Below are positions 16,916-25,114 of a stretch of DNA of 35,319 nt, piece by piece. A model generated the notes under the pieces. It saw only the letters and a program-made list of their open reading frames with translations. It was not told where the DNA came from and ran no database searches. Position numbers and translations under genes: made by a program. Origin of the DNA: Ruminiclostridium sp. (GTDB lineage: Bacteria > Bacillota > Clostridia > DSM-8532); NCBI GenBank assembly GCA_003535195.1, contig DOHN01000129.1, positions 17,546 through 52,864 on the forward strand, written 5' to 3'. Each line of letters starts with the position of its first letter. The stretch's first letter is position 1.

Positions 16916-17917
16916 TTATAACCATAACAAATTATCCATTGTTTTTAAGTTCTCCGGTGGTGTATGCCGTGGTATTTCGCAACCTGCTGCAATCATAGTA
17001 GTTGAATTACAAGAGGATATGCACTTAATTACCGCATTACTTACTTTTTTTTGATCGCCCTGTAAAAACACTGATACAGGATCCATATTACCACAAATAC
17101 TGACCGGAAGATCAGAAAACATCTGGATAGTTTTTCCAAAATCAACCATATGATCCACATCCAAAATATCAGTGCCTGTTTCCCTTAAGTATGGAAGTAG
17201 AGGTGTGATATTACCGCAAATATGCAGTTTAGCATATGAATGAAGAGAGTGTATATATTCAATTAGCATTTTATCATAGGGAAGCGCATATTTTTGATAA
17301 AGTCTTGGTCCTATCAGTGATGCAACTGCATTTCCTATGCCAATGATATGTGCTCCTGCATCAATCTGCGTTTTTGCAAAAGCGCATTGCTGCTTAAAAA
17401 TCAGGTCAAACAGTCCTGTAGCATCCTGTTCTCCGGTGGCAAGATCCAACATAAGTTCACTAACTCCCCGAAGATCTGCAGCTTCAGCTAACACTCCTTC
17501 AACCCATCCGATAATGGCATATTCATTTCCGACAAGTTCATGATACCGTTCGACCGCTCGAATTCTGTCGAGAGTTCTCGAATTGGAAAAAGGGTCGGCA
17601 ATATGTATAGCAGAAATATCTTCAATATCCTCCAAAAGATTTTTCGAACAATAAGGCACATCATCCTCAGGAATAATTACATTTGCACCGAAAGCAGCAG
17701 CTTCACGCATTGGATCCGATATTGCAGACACCGCATCAATTCCAAATTTTTCAGCACAATACAAATTGCCTTGAACCAATTTCTCATAATCCGTTACATA
17801 TTGCCCGTAAGGTATATCTATTTGCTTGGCTGCAAACATCATTACAATGTTTAAATTTGGTATCTTATCTACCTGTTTTCCTTTCAGCCTGCAAAGAATT
17901 CTTTCCAGTGATGTCAT
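16916..17917 (-). CDS. Uroporphyrinogen decarboxylase / MtaA-CmuA family protein
   Basis: This is a 333-residue TIM-barrel protein of the URO-D superfamily. The features match the corrinoid-dependent methyltransferase branch rather than haem biosynthesis. A zinc-type motif His232-x-Cys234 (LHICGNITPL) pairs with Cys313 in AAGCEIPRHTPPENLK, the HxC...C arrangement known from MtaA/MtbA methylcobamide:CoM methyltransferases. It contains ICGNMDPVSV, typical of the family. No corrinoid protein gene is nearby, so the substrate is unknown. It is the last gene of the sugar locus, 129 nt after xylA, with GGAGG before the ATG. It could process a methylated or methoxylated sugar-derived compound (speculation), or be co-located by chance. 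Confidence 0.8.
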   Translation of the reverse strand: MTSLERILCRLKGKQVDKIPNLNIVMMFAAKQIDIPYGQYVTDYEKLVQGNLYCAEKFGIDAVSAISDPMREAAAFGANVIIPEDDVPYCSKNLLEDIEDISAIHIADPFSNSRTLDRIRAVERYHELVGNEYAIIGWVEGVLAEAADLRGVSELMLDLATGEQDATGLFDLIFKQQCAFAKTQIDAGAHIIGIGNAVASLIGPRLYQKYALPYDKMLIEYIHSLHSYAKLHICGNITPLLPYLRETGTDILDVDHMVDFGKTIQMFSDLPVSICGNMDPVSVFLQGDQKKVSNAVIKCISSCNSTTMIAAGCEIPRHTPPENLKTMDNLLWL

Positions 17918-18046
17918 TAAACCAGCCTCCTTATTTGACTGTATAGCAATTTTCTGTTTGCGATGCCTAATGACATTTTTTAAATAGATGGTCCTCTCTT
18001 TTTTTACTTTGTTTAGATATCGCGATGCATGCTTTTTGAAAACTTA

Positions 18047-19369
18047 TTATTTTGTTTCAATTAAATACTGGTTTAAAATCGATTCAAGCATCTCCTGATG
18101 TGCCGAGCCAACCTTAGGTTCGCCATTTTTTAAAGTATAGGCTTCAAGCTCTTTGAATCCTATCTTGCGTGAGACGATATCAATTCCAATACCATTATTA
18201 TAACTTTCATACCGCTTCTCGATAAACTTCTCGAACACACCGTCTTTAATAAGCATGTGAGCAACTTTAAACCCCCGGGCGAATGAATCCATTCCTGCGA
18301 TATGTCCATAGAAAAGATCGTCTGATTCGAAGGAAGCTCTCCTTACCTTAGCGTCAAAATTTAGCCCTCCTTTTGTAAAACCACCGGCTAAAATAACTTC
18401 GTACATGGCTAAAGTTGTGTCGTAGAGATTTGTCGGGAATTGGTCGGTATCCCATCCAAGAAGAGAATCCCCTTGGTTTGCATCAATAGATCCTAAGACA
18501 TCATTAATTCTTGCTATTCTCAGATCGTGCTGGAAATTATGTTGAGCTAAGGCGGCATGATTCGCCTCAATGTTCAACTTAAAATACTTATCAAGTTCAT
18601 AGGACTTCAAAAAGCCAATAACAGTAGCTGCATCGAAATCATACTGGTGTTTTGTGGGCTCCTTGGGCTTTGGTTCAATAAGAAGTTGCCCTGTAAAGCC
18701 AATTTCTTTAGCATAATCAACTGCCATAGAGAGGAAGCGCGCCATATTATCAAGTTCCAGCTTCATATCTGTATTCAGAAGTGTTTCATAGCCCTCTCTT
18801 CCGCCCCAAAACACATAGTTTTCCCCACCCAGTCCCATGGTGATTTCCATCGCTTTCTTAACCTGGGAGGCTGCGTAAGCAAATACATCTGCATTACATG
18901 AGGTCGATGCGCCGTGTACAAACCTAGGGTGGTTAAATGCGTTTGTGGTGGCCCAGAGAAGTTTTACATCGCTATTTTTCATACATTCTTTCATCCGGGC
19001 TACCACCTGATCAAGGCGTTTATTTGTCTCAGCCAAGGTATCCGCTTCAGGAGCAATGTCACGGTCATGGAAGCAAAAAAATGGTACTCCAAGCTTTTCA
19101 CAAAATTCAAAATTTGCCTCAACCTTTGCAAAAGCGAGATCCATATTATTCGTTATATGATCCCAGGGTCTTTGAGCCGTACCAGTGCCAAAAGGGTCGG
19201 CTCCCCGGGCTTGGAATGTATGCCAATAAGCCACAGCAAAGCGAAGATGGTCTTTCATGGTTTTGCCGTCAATAATTTCTTCCGGGTTATAGTACTTGAA
19301 AGCCAACGGATTATCGGAACCCGCTCCTTCATATTGGATTTTTTGAACTCCTTTAAAAAACTCCGGCAT
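18047..19369 (-). CDS. xylA: Xylose isomerase, class II
   Basis: The enzyme isomerises D-xylose to D-xylulose (and glucose to fructose) in a metal-dependent TIM barrel. From the ATG at 19369 it has 440 residues, with GAGGAGG 8 nt upstream; the 23 preceding in-frame codons have no family match. All key residues fall at the standard class II positions: His101 and Asp104 (FHDRD), Glu232 and Lys234 (EPKPKEP), Glu268 and His271 (NIEANH), Asp296, Asp307 and Asp309 (WDTDQ), and Asp339 (NFDAK). It should be catalytically active. No xylulokinase gene adjoins it. A divergent class I-like relative is encoded just upstream, separated by a 204-nt gap with a strong hairpin. Confidence 0.97.
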   Translation of the reverse strand: MPEFFKGVQKIQYEGAGSDNPLAFKYYNPEEIIDGKTMKDHLRFAVAYWHTFQARGADPFGTGTAQRPWDHITNNMDLAFAKVEANFEFCEKLGVPFFCFHDRDIAPEADTLAETNKRLDQVVARMKECMKNSDVKLLWATTNAFNHPRFVHGASTSCNADVFAYAASQVKKAMEITMGLGGENYVFWGGREGYETLLNTDMKLELDNMARFLSMAVDYAKEIGFTGQLLIEPKPKEPTKHQYDFDAATVIGFLKSYELDKYFKLNIEANHAALAQHNFQHDLRIARINDVLGSIDANQGDSLLGWDTDQFPTNLYDTTLAMYEVILAGGFTKGGLNFDAKVRRASFESDDLFYGHIAGMDSFARGFKVAHMLIKDGVFEKFIEKRYESYNNGIGIDIVSRKIGFKELEAYTLKNGEPKVGSAHQEMLESILNQYLIETK

Positions 19370-19490
19370 AAAAGTATCCTCCTCACCACAAATAAATTTT
19401 TCTGCCTTCGTAATTTTTATTAAAGTATGCATTCGCACCGCAATAATGAAAAAGAGAAATGCTCGCTTAAGCCCGCCTAAATAATAACCT

Positions 19491-19525
19491 CACCCGTTAC
19501 CGAAATCAAAGGTTTCGAACGGGTG
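19491..19525 (-). other. Hairpin between the XI-like gene and xylA
   Basis: An 8-bp perfect outer stem (CACCCGTT with AACGGGTG) encloses a 5-bp inner stem (CGAAA with TTTCG), with a 2-nt bulge and a 7-nt loop. It lies about 120 nt before the xylA start in a 204-nt gap. The minus strand has no U-run after it, so it is more likely a processing, stabilising or regulatory element than a terminator. Confidence 0.6.
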
Positions 19526-19573
19526 CCCGAGAGCATTGATATTCGCGAGCTCATATTAATAATCATGCATGGC

Positions 19574-20605
19574 TCATCCATTCATCAGGAGCTCCATAAC
19601 ATACATTTCGAGCTTTTCATAATTGCGCTCCGCTACACATTGATCACGGAATTCCCGATTGAACTTTTCAACCTTCTTTTCAAGCATTTCAACAATTTTC
19701 ATACTGTTTTCTATATGGCGGTAGCTGTCCTCAACCTTCTGTGTGCGCATAATTTTAACATCAAGTCCGACCATCTCGCCATTTGCACCATAATTGTTGT
19801 CCATAAGTACTTTTATCTGGTTAAACGCCTGTCGGAGGTTATCTACACCAAAAGCTTTATCCTGATCGTATTTCATGCCATTCTGGTCATTGAGATGCAC
19901 GCTCCACAGCTTTCCAAACGCAAGAGCAAACGCCATTTCATTCGCAGGGTCCAGCCCCGCGAGTATCGCATGGGCACTCTCAAGTACTGCACCCACACGT
20001 TTAGGTTCCTTGCTTGCACCGGATACTGCCATAACATGCCCAAGTGTACCGCAATAACTACGGTCAATGGGTTCGTTGGGTTTGGGCTCGATCAGTACAC
20101 GTATTTCCGAATCATAATCCAGCATTGTATTAACTGACATGATCAACTTTTTGATCATGTCCACCGGCTGCTTGCTCTCTGCACATAACGTTCCCTCACG
20201 CGCGAGCCACAGCACTATATTGCGGCTTCCAAGGGCTCTAGCAATGTCTATAGAGCGTAAAGAACGCCACATGGCAAACTCATAATCTTCTTTGCTGTTA
20301 CTGGTGAATCCTCCGTCAGTGGTGTGCGGATCCATCCACAATCGCGGTGCCACAAACTCCGCAACAAGATCATGTTTATCTAGCAATGCTTTGACATCTT
20401 TCGCATAATTTATGATTTGTTTTTCTGTCATGTTGTTGATATCAGGTACAGCATCATCATCATGGAACTGTACTCCGCTCAGCCCGATTTCAGCAAATTT
20501 CTTTACCTTTTCTTCAAATGGAATAGACGGCCGTACTTCAGGTCCGAACGAGTCGGCTCCCTCATGCACGTTCCAGGGGCCTGCGGTGAATTTAAATCTA
20601 CTCAT
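19574..20605 (-). CDS. Class I xylose-isomerase-like TIM-barrel protein with altered metal site
   Basis: From the ATG at 20605 (GAGAGGAG upstream) it has 343 residues, starting MSRFKFTAGPWNVHEGADSF. It lines up by eye with actinobacterial-type class I xylose isomerase. Conserved features are His48 and Asp51 (QFHDDD), the DGGFTSN segment, Trp133 with AREG, Glu173 and Lys175 (IEPKPNEP), Glu209 and His212 (LESAH), Asp247 and Asp249 (GMKYDQD), and Asp282 and Lys284 (LDVK). Two changes stand out: His237 (SVHLNDQN) replaces the metal-binding Asp of the enzyme, and Trp90 replaces a substrate-pocket Phe. The C-terminal arm is shortened. It is therefore probably a sugar isomerase or epimerase with shifted substrate or metal use. 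It lies between the Gfo/Idh/MocA gene and xylA. Confidence 0.8.
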   Translation of the reverse strand: MSRFKFTAGPWNVHEGADSFGPEVRPSIPFEEKVKKFAEIGLSGVQFHDDDAVPDINNMTEKQIINYAKDVKALLDKHDLVAEFVAPRLWMDPHTTDGGFTSNSKEDYEFAMWRSLRSIDIARALGSRNIVLWLAREGTLCAESKQPVDMIKKLIMSVNTMLDYDSEIRVLIEPKPNEPIDRSYCGTLGHVMAVSGASKEPKRVGAVLESAHAILAGLDPANEMAFALAFGKLWSVHLNDQNGMKYDQDKAFGVDNLRQAFNQIKVLMDNNYGANGEMVGLDVKIMRTQKVEDSYRHIENSMKIVEMLEKKVEKFNREFRDQCVAERNYEKLEMYVMELLMNG

Positions 20606-20741
20606 ATTATTTCTCCTCTCGTTATAGTTCTTGCCTGAAAATATATAATAATGATTGCACTGCACAAAGTCGCGAAATGACTTTTTACACCAAAATCAAT
20701 AATAAATTATTTGCGAGTTTATTCCGAGCCGATGCAATCAG

Positions 20742-21896
20742 TTATTCAATGGTGATCCAGCGTTTTTCTCGGCTGCTTTGAATAATTGCTTCGGTCAGCT
20801 TCATAATGTAATGCCCGTCCTCAAATGTAGCGAAATCAGCTTTATCCCTACCAAGTTTTCTGCCATCACGGATAAAGGTGTAAAATGCAGTCAGATTATT
20901 TTTAAATGCGTCATTCCAGCCCTCCGGATGCCCTGCTGCCAGAAAGCTGTACTTCCTTGCTTCAGGTGTCAAGAGGTTGGAATTTCGTATTATTTCCTCA
21001 TTATTGCTGTTTCGATTACCCTTCCACATACGGTCAGACTGTTCTTGCTGCCATTGGAAACTCGCCAGAGATCCATCCACCTCGATGTTGATAAAGTTTT
21101 TACGTCCGGCACTGATCTCGCTGCAATTGAATACACCGGATGCTCCGTTTGCAAACTTCAGCAGTACAGCAGCGTAATCCTCGGTAGTAATTACTTTTTC
21201 CTCATACTCCACATTGGTATTCACCGTAAAAGTTTCAACCTGTGTAGTAGGTTTTTTCCGTTTAGGCAGCGCGATCACCGTATCTGCACACACCTGGGTA
21301 ATACGAGACCCCAGCATAGTCTGTGCGAGATCCAACCAGTGTGAACCGATATCCCCCACACACCGGGAAGTACCGGTATATTCCGGGTCAATACGCCAAT
21401 TATAGTCCGTTTCAAACAGAAGCCAATCTTGCAGGTAATTGCCATGAACGAGATACGGTTTGCCTATTTCATCGGAAGCGATCCGGTTCTTAGCGTCTTG
21501 AATAAGTGGATTCATACGGTAACAGAAATTTATCCCTGCAACAGTATCTGGATGTTGTTTGAGAAGTTCAACCATATGGGCCGATTCTTCGGAATTCCGT
21601 GCAAGCGGCTTTTCTGAAAATACATGTTTGCCGCTATTTATAATCTTTTCGTTTATCTCCTTATGCATATGTGTAGGGGTGCAGTTATGAATGACCTTTA
21701 TTTCCGGATCGTTTATTAAATCGTCAATGTTCGCATAACACTTTTCAATGCCGTAACCATCAGCTTTCTTTTTTGCAAGTTCATAATTAATGTCAGCAAC
21801 TGCATAGGTCTCTGCAAAACCAATTCGGCAGAGCGTCTCAATGTGACTAACACCTATAAATCCCATACCAATAATGCCAGTTTTTATTTTTTCCAT
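20742..21896 (-). CDS. Gfo/Idh/MocA family sugar oxidoreductase
   Basis: This is an NAD(P)-dependent dehydrogenase of sugars or inositols, cytoplasmic. From the ATG at 21896 (AAAGGAG 7 nt upstream) it has 384 residues. The N-terminal Rossmann fold shows GIIGMGFIG (residues 7-15). The catalytic motif EKP is at 95-97 (HVFSEKPLAR). The C-terminal domain carries GDIGSHWLD (181-189), with the usual Asp/His/Asp residues. The exact substrate cannot be told from sequence; relatives oxidise myo-inositol, glucosides or anhydro-sugars. It lies between the AraC gene (38 nt) and the XI-like gene, so it likely acts on the sugar taken up by the adjoining importer. Confidence 0.92.
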   Translation of the reverse strand: MEKIKTGIIGMGFIGVSHIETLCRIGFAETYAVADINYELAKKKADGYGIEKCYANIDDLINDPEIKVIHNCTPTHMHKEINEKIINSGKHVFSEKPLARNSEESAHMVELLKQHPDTVAGINFCYRMNPLIQDAKNRIASDEIGKPYLVHGNYLQDWLLFETDYNWRIDPEYTGTSRCVGDIGSHWLDLAQTMLGSRITQVCADTVIALPKRKKPTTQVETFTVNTNVEYEEKVITTEDYAAVLLKFANGASGVFNCSEISAGRKNFINIEVDGSLASFQWQQEQSDRMWKGNRNSNNEEIIRNSNLLTPEARKYSFLAAGHPEGWNDAFKNNLTAFYTFIRDGRKLGRDKADFATFEDGHYIMKLTEAIIQSSREKRWITIE

Positions 21897-21934
21897 GGTG
21901 GATCTCCTTTCAACGACATTATGAGCTTTTCGTG

Positions 21935-22894
21935 CTATATCGTATTGACGATTACAACATCCGTTCTGCCTAAAAACTCCAATATAGCATCGCAATTTTC
22001 GACGATTCCCTGAACATGGTGCTCCATTGGATATTCGGTCTGTTCCATATACATACAGTTATTCACGCCCTTGTTGTTTTTACGCAATTGTGTTGTGCTG
22101 CATCCGTATTTTTTTTTCACAGCACTCTCCAAATAACGATAATCCGAGTATCCGCATTCCATACAGATATCGAGCTTACTCATGTCCGTTGTGGTCAGTA
22201 GCTCCACAGCGCGCATCAGACGCAGCGTGTTCACATACTCTCTGAACGTAATTCCTATATTGTCCTTTATAAAATGGGATAAATACGACATATCAAGGTT
22301 TTCCTGTTTTGCCAGATCCGTAAGTGTAAGTTTTTTCATATAGTTGTTGGTGACATAGTCAATAATATTAGACAAACGGGCATATACCTGACTCTCATGT
22401 GTCGCCTCATCCTGGTTCATGATTTTATAAGGCAATTCCTGCATGATCTCATAAAACATCATGTTCAAAGTACCGTTCAAAGCAAGCTGGTAACCAATAG
22501 GTTTGCCATCAATAAGCTCAATCATATCCAGAAAATATTTTTTTAGCTTACTGTATAGCGCAGGTATTTCAGTTTTTGTAAAATGACGTTTGGTAAAGCG
22601 TAGCATTGATATTTGCGGAAAATATTCTTTAAATGTATTCACGTTTACCTGCAGTATCAATAACTTATTTTGCTGGCCGTTACATGTTAATGCATGCATG
22701 TCATTTGTATTGAGAATAAAGAAATCGCCTGCTTTGAGATGATAGCTCTCATGAATCATATTCACCTCTACAGAACCGTTCATAGGCAATATAAGTTCAA
22801 AGTCATTATGAAAATGTGTATGCCGATTGAATATTGTGACCATAAACATCTTAAAATTCATTCTTCCGAAATGATCAATAAACTCGTAGCCCAT
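21935..22894 (-). CDS. AraC-family transcriptional regulator with C-terminal extension
   Basis: This is a 319-residue regulator. The N-terminal cupin-like sensor domain (about residues 15-100) shows HTHFHNDFELILPMNG. The C-terminal double helix-turn-helix spans about 174-272: LTLTDLAKQENLDMSYLSHF, FREYVNTLRLMRAVELL, then the second helix DICMECGYSDYRYLESAVKK. After the usual end (KYGCSTTQLRK) there are about 47 further residues (NCMYMEQTEYPMEHHVQGI and more) that I do not recognise. The gene lies inside the sugar locus between the binding-protein and dehydrogenase genes, so it likely senses the imported sugar and controls this locus (inference). Confidence 0.93.
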   Translation of the reverse strand: MGYEFIDHFGRMNFKMFMVTIFNRHTHFHNDFELILPMNGSVEVNMIHESYHLKAGDFFILNTNDMHALTCNGQQNKLLILQVNVNTFKEYFPQISMLRFTKRHFTKTEIPALYSKLKKYFLDMIELIDGKPIGYQLALNGTLNMMFYEIMQELPYKIMNQDEATHESQVYARLSNIIDYVTNNYMKKLTLTDLAKQENLDMSYLSHFIKDNIGITFREYVNTLRLMRAVELLTTTDMSKLDICMECGYSDYRYLESAVKKKYGCSTTQLRKNNKGVNNCMYMEQTEYPMEHHVQGIVENCDAILEFLGRTDVVIVNTI

Positions 22895-22971
22895 AACTTA
22901 ACTCCATCCGGATATTTTAACTGCAATATTGATTCGAATATCTCCAAATATTAATTAAATTAAATTATTTA

Positions 22972-22993
22972 GCCGCCGACTTATGTCGACGGC
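22972..22993 (-). other. GC-rich hairpin after the binding-protein gene
   Basis: A 9-bp stem (GCCGTCGAC with GTCGGCGGC, one G-U pair) and a 4-nt loop lie 25 nt after the binding-protein stop, in otherwise AT-rich sequence (TAAATAATTTAATTTAATT follows). Such hairpins often protect the binding-protein mRNA or partly terminate transcription, giving an excess of binding protein over downstream products. Confidence 0.65.
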
Positions 22994-23018
22994 CATTTAC
23001 CACAAAGATATGTATGTA

Positions 23019-24068
23019 TTACCAAGGAGTCTTGGTGGCAAGAACTTCTTTCCAATTGTTAATATCAGCCAGCTCATAGCCGGTATCAATGTAATGAGTT
23101 GCATCGCCAAGATCAACACTCTTGTCGCCCTTAATAAGTTTATAAAGTGTCTCAACTCCTATAGATCCCATCGCCGGATAATTCTGACCAATCAGCAGAT
23201 CCACCATGCCCATCCCTACGAATTGCATCATAGGTTCGCAAGTATCAATGGAAACGATGTGTCCGCCGTTCTTCATAAACTTCTTCACTTCGGGCAGCGC
23301 ATCAGGATCGGCAAAATATGGCCAGCCGCCGTCAAAAAACCATGCTGCAAGGTCGGGATTTGCTGCAGTATACTGGCTAACAATTTCAACAGATTTCTGT
23401 ACATCATCTTCTCCGGTCTGTACAGGGAGGACCTCAATGTTTGAGCCTTTTACTGTTTCCTTAAAGCCGCGGATACGTTCTTCCAGATTTGGTGCTCCCA
23501 AGACACCCGTCAATATAGCTACCTTACCGCCATCCGGAATTAGCTCCTTCACCTTTTCAGCAGCCAGCTTGCCAATAGCATAATTATCTGTACCGGCATA
23601 GAAAGCACGCTTTGAATTGGGGGAATCGGAATCAAATATGCCTACATAAATACCTGAGTCTACTGCCCTATCAATAACATCCTTAAGGGCATCAGCATCG
23701 TTACAGCTTATCAATATGCCGTCGACCTTTCTTTCGATAAGTCCTTCAACAACACTTACCTGCTCGGCTGCATCAGATTTGGTTGGGCCTACCCACTCTA
23801 TCTTAATGCCAAGCTCCTTTCCCTTTTCTTCAGCTGCATTTTTTGCATCAAGGAAAATAGCATTATCCAGTGCCTTAGGTACTACTGCAATCGTGATGTC
23901 CTTATCCTCTTTGACAACGGGTATATCAGCCGCAGGTGCCGCCGTTGCTCCGGAAATTGTCTTCGCAGGAGCTTCCGCCGAAGGTTGAGATGTCTTTTGT
24001 CCTGCCGTGCAGCCATATACTGCAAACATTGTAGCGGCTACAAGGACCCATGCCAGCATTTTCTTCAT
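23019..24068 (-). CDS. Sugar ABC transporter substrate-binding lipoprotein (RbsB type)
   Basis: This is a 349-residue extracytoplasmic receptor. The signal peptide MKKMLAWVLVAATMFAVYGC ends with a lipobox whose Cys20 would be lipidated, anchoring it to the membrane. A short Ser/Ala/Pro linker follows. Then comes a periplasmic-binding-protein-like type I fold: DITIAVVPKALDNAIFLDAK near the N-lobe, ERKVDGILISCNDADALKDV, then GIFDSDSPNSKRAFYAGTDN. These resemble ribose/xylose-type receptors; the sugar cannot be deduced. It follows the permease gene by 61 nt with GGAGG upstream. A hairpin after it may raise its expression. Confidence 0.93.
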   Translation of the reverse strand: MKKMLAWVLVAATMFAVYGCTAGQKTSQPSAEAPAKTISGATAAPAADIPVVKEDKDITIAVVPKALDNAIFLDAKNAAEEKGKELGIKIEWVGPTKSDAAEQVSVVEGLIERKVDGILISCNDADALKDVIDRAVDSGIYVGIFDSDSPNSKRAFYAGTDNYAIGKLAAEKVKELIPDGGKVAILTGVLGAPNLEERIRGFKETVKGSNIEVLPVQTGEDDVQKSVEIVSQYTAANPDLAAWFFDGGWPYFADPDALPEVKKFMKNGGHIVSIDTCEPMMQFVGMGMVDLLIGQNYPAMGSIGVETLYKLIKGDKSVDLGDATHYIDTGYELADINNWKEVLATKTPW

Positions 24069-24129
24069 GTCAATTCCTCCTGTTTCATTTTATTGCTATC
24101 TCCGAATTGCCCCGGAGTATAACACCGTA

Positions 24130-25110
24130 TCACTTTTTTTTGTTCCTCAGCTTGTCAAAAGATACAGCCAATATTATTACAACGCCTATTACCGCTTGCT
24201 GCCAATATGCAGAAACGCTCATGAGTACAAGGCCATTTCTGAGAATGCCCATTATCGCTGCACCAAGTATTGGTCCTATTACATTACCTACACCGCCTGA
24301 AACACTGGCGCCGCCGATTATTACAGCTGCTATGGCATCAAGCTCATACCCCTGCCCCGCAGTGGACTGGCCAACTCCCAGGCGGGCGGCGGTAGCTATA
24401 CCGGCAATAGCTGCCATCAAACCGCAGAGTGAGTAAACCAGTATCTTAATAGCATCTACCTTAATACCGGATATACGAGCCGCCTCTTCATTGCCGCCAA
24501 CGGCATAAACCCAGCGGCCGGCGATAGTTTTTCTGAGGAAGAAGGAGAACACCATTGCCAGTACAATCATTAAAACGATCGGTGTCGGAATGTTCGCTAT
24601 GTATCCTAAGCCAATGAATTTAAAGCTATCAGGAAGACTACCTATCGGGTAACCTCCCGTAATTCCATAGGAAAGGCCTCGTGCAATGCTCATGGTACCG
24701 AGAGTTGCAATAAAAGGCGGCAACTCCAGCTTCGTAATAAATAAGCCGTTCAAGAAGCCAAAGGCTAAGCCGGAAATGCATCCAATCAGTACAGAAGAGA
24801 ATACACTCAATTTCCAGTCTGTCATTGCCATGCAGGTGACAACCCCCGAAAACGCAAATACCGAACCGACCGAAAGGTCAATGCCACCTGTTATGATGAC
24901 GCAACACATTCCTATTGCCATGATTGCATAAAATGAGAACTGTCTGCATACTGAAATAAGGTTGTCTATAGAAAGAAATTTGTTACCGACAGCAACCGTA
25001 AGCAATGTGCACATGACGAGAATGATGATAATGTCACCCAAGGAAGACGAATTTTTGACTCTGTTTAATATTGAAGTCTTATTGGATATTGATTTACCGT
25101 TTAACTCCAT
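24130..25110 (-). CDS. Sugar ABC transporter permease (RbsC type)
   Basis: This is a 326-residue integral membrane protein with about eight to ten hydrophobic segments. The family motifs IITGGIDLSVGSVFAFSGVV (around residue 72) and the cytoplasmic coupling loop AVGGNEEAARISGIKVDAIK (around residue 200) identify the ribose/xylose/galactose permease family. LDAIAAVIIGGASVSGGVGN is also conserved. It pairs with the ATPase 4 nt upstream and the binding protein downstream, giving a complete importer. As only one permease gene is present, it should act as a homodimer. Confidence 0.95.
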   Translation of the reverse strand: MELNGKSISNKTSILNRVKNSSSLGDIIIILVMCTLLTVAVGNKFLSIDNLISVCRQFSFYAIMAIGMCCVIITGGIDLSVGSVFAFSGVVTCMAMTDWKLSVFSSVLIGCISGLAFGFLNGLFITKLELPPFIATLGTMSIARGLSYGITGGYPIGSLPDSFKFIGLGYIANIPTPIVLMIVLAMVFSFFLRKTIAGRWVYAVGGNEEAARISGIKVDAIKILVYSLCGLMAAIAGIATAARLGVGQSTAGQGYELDAIAAVIIGGASVSGGVGNVIGPILGAAIMGILRNGLVLMSVSAYWQQAVIGVVIILAVSFDKLRNKKK

Positions 25111-25114
25111 AATC

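Noticed and set aside
19523..20137. 204-codon plus-strand frame
   Set aside because: It mostly overlaps the XI-like gene in antisense and has no recognisable motif or clear ribosome binding site.
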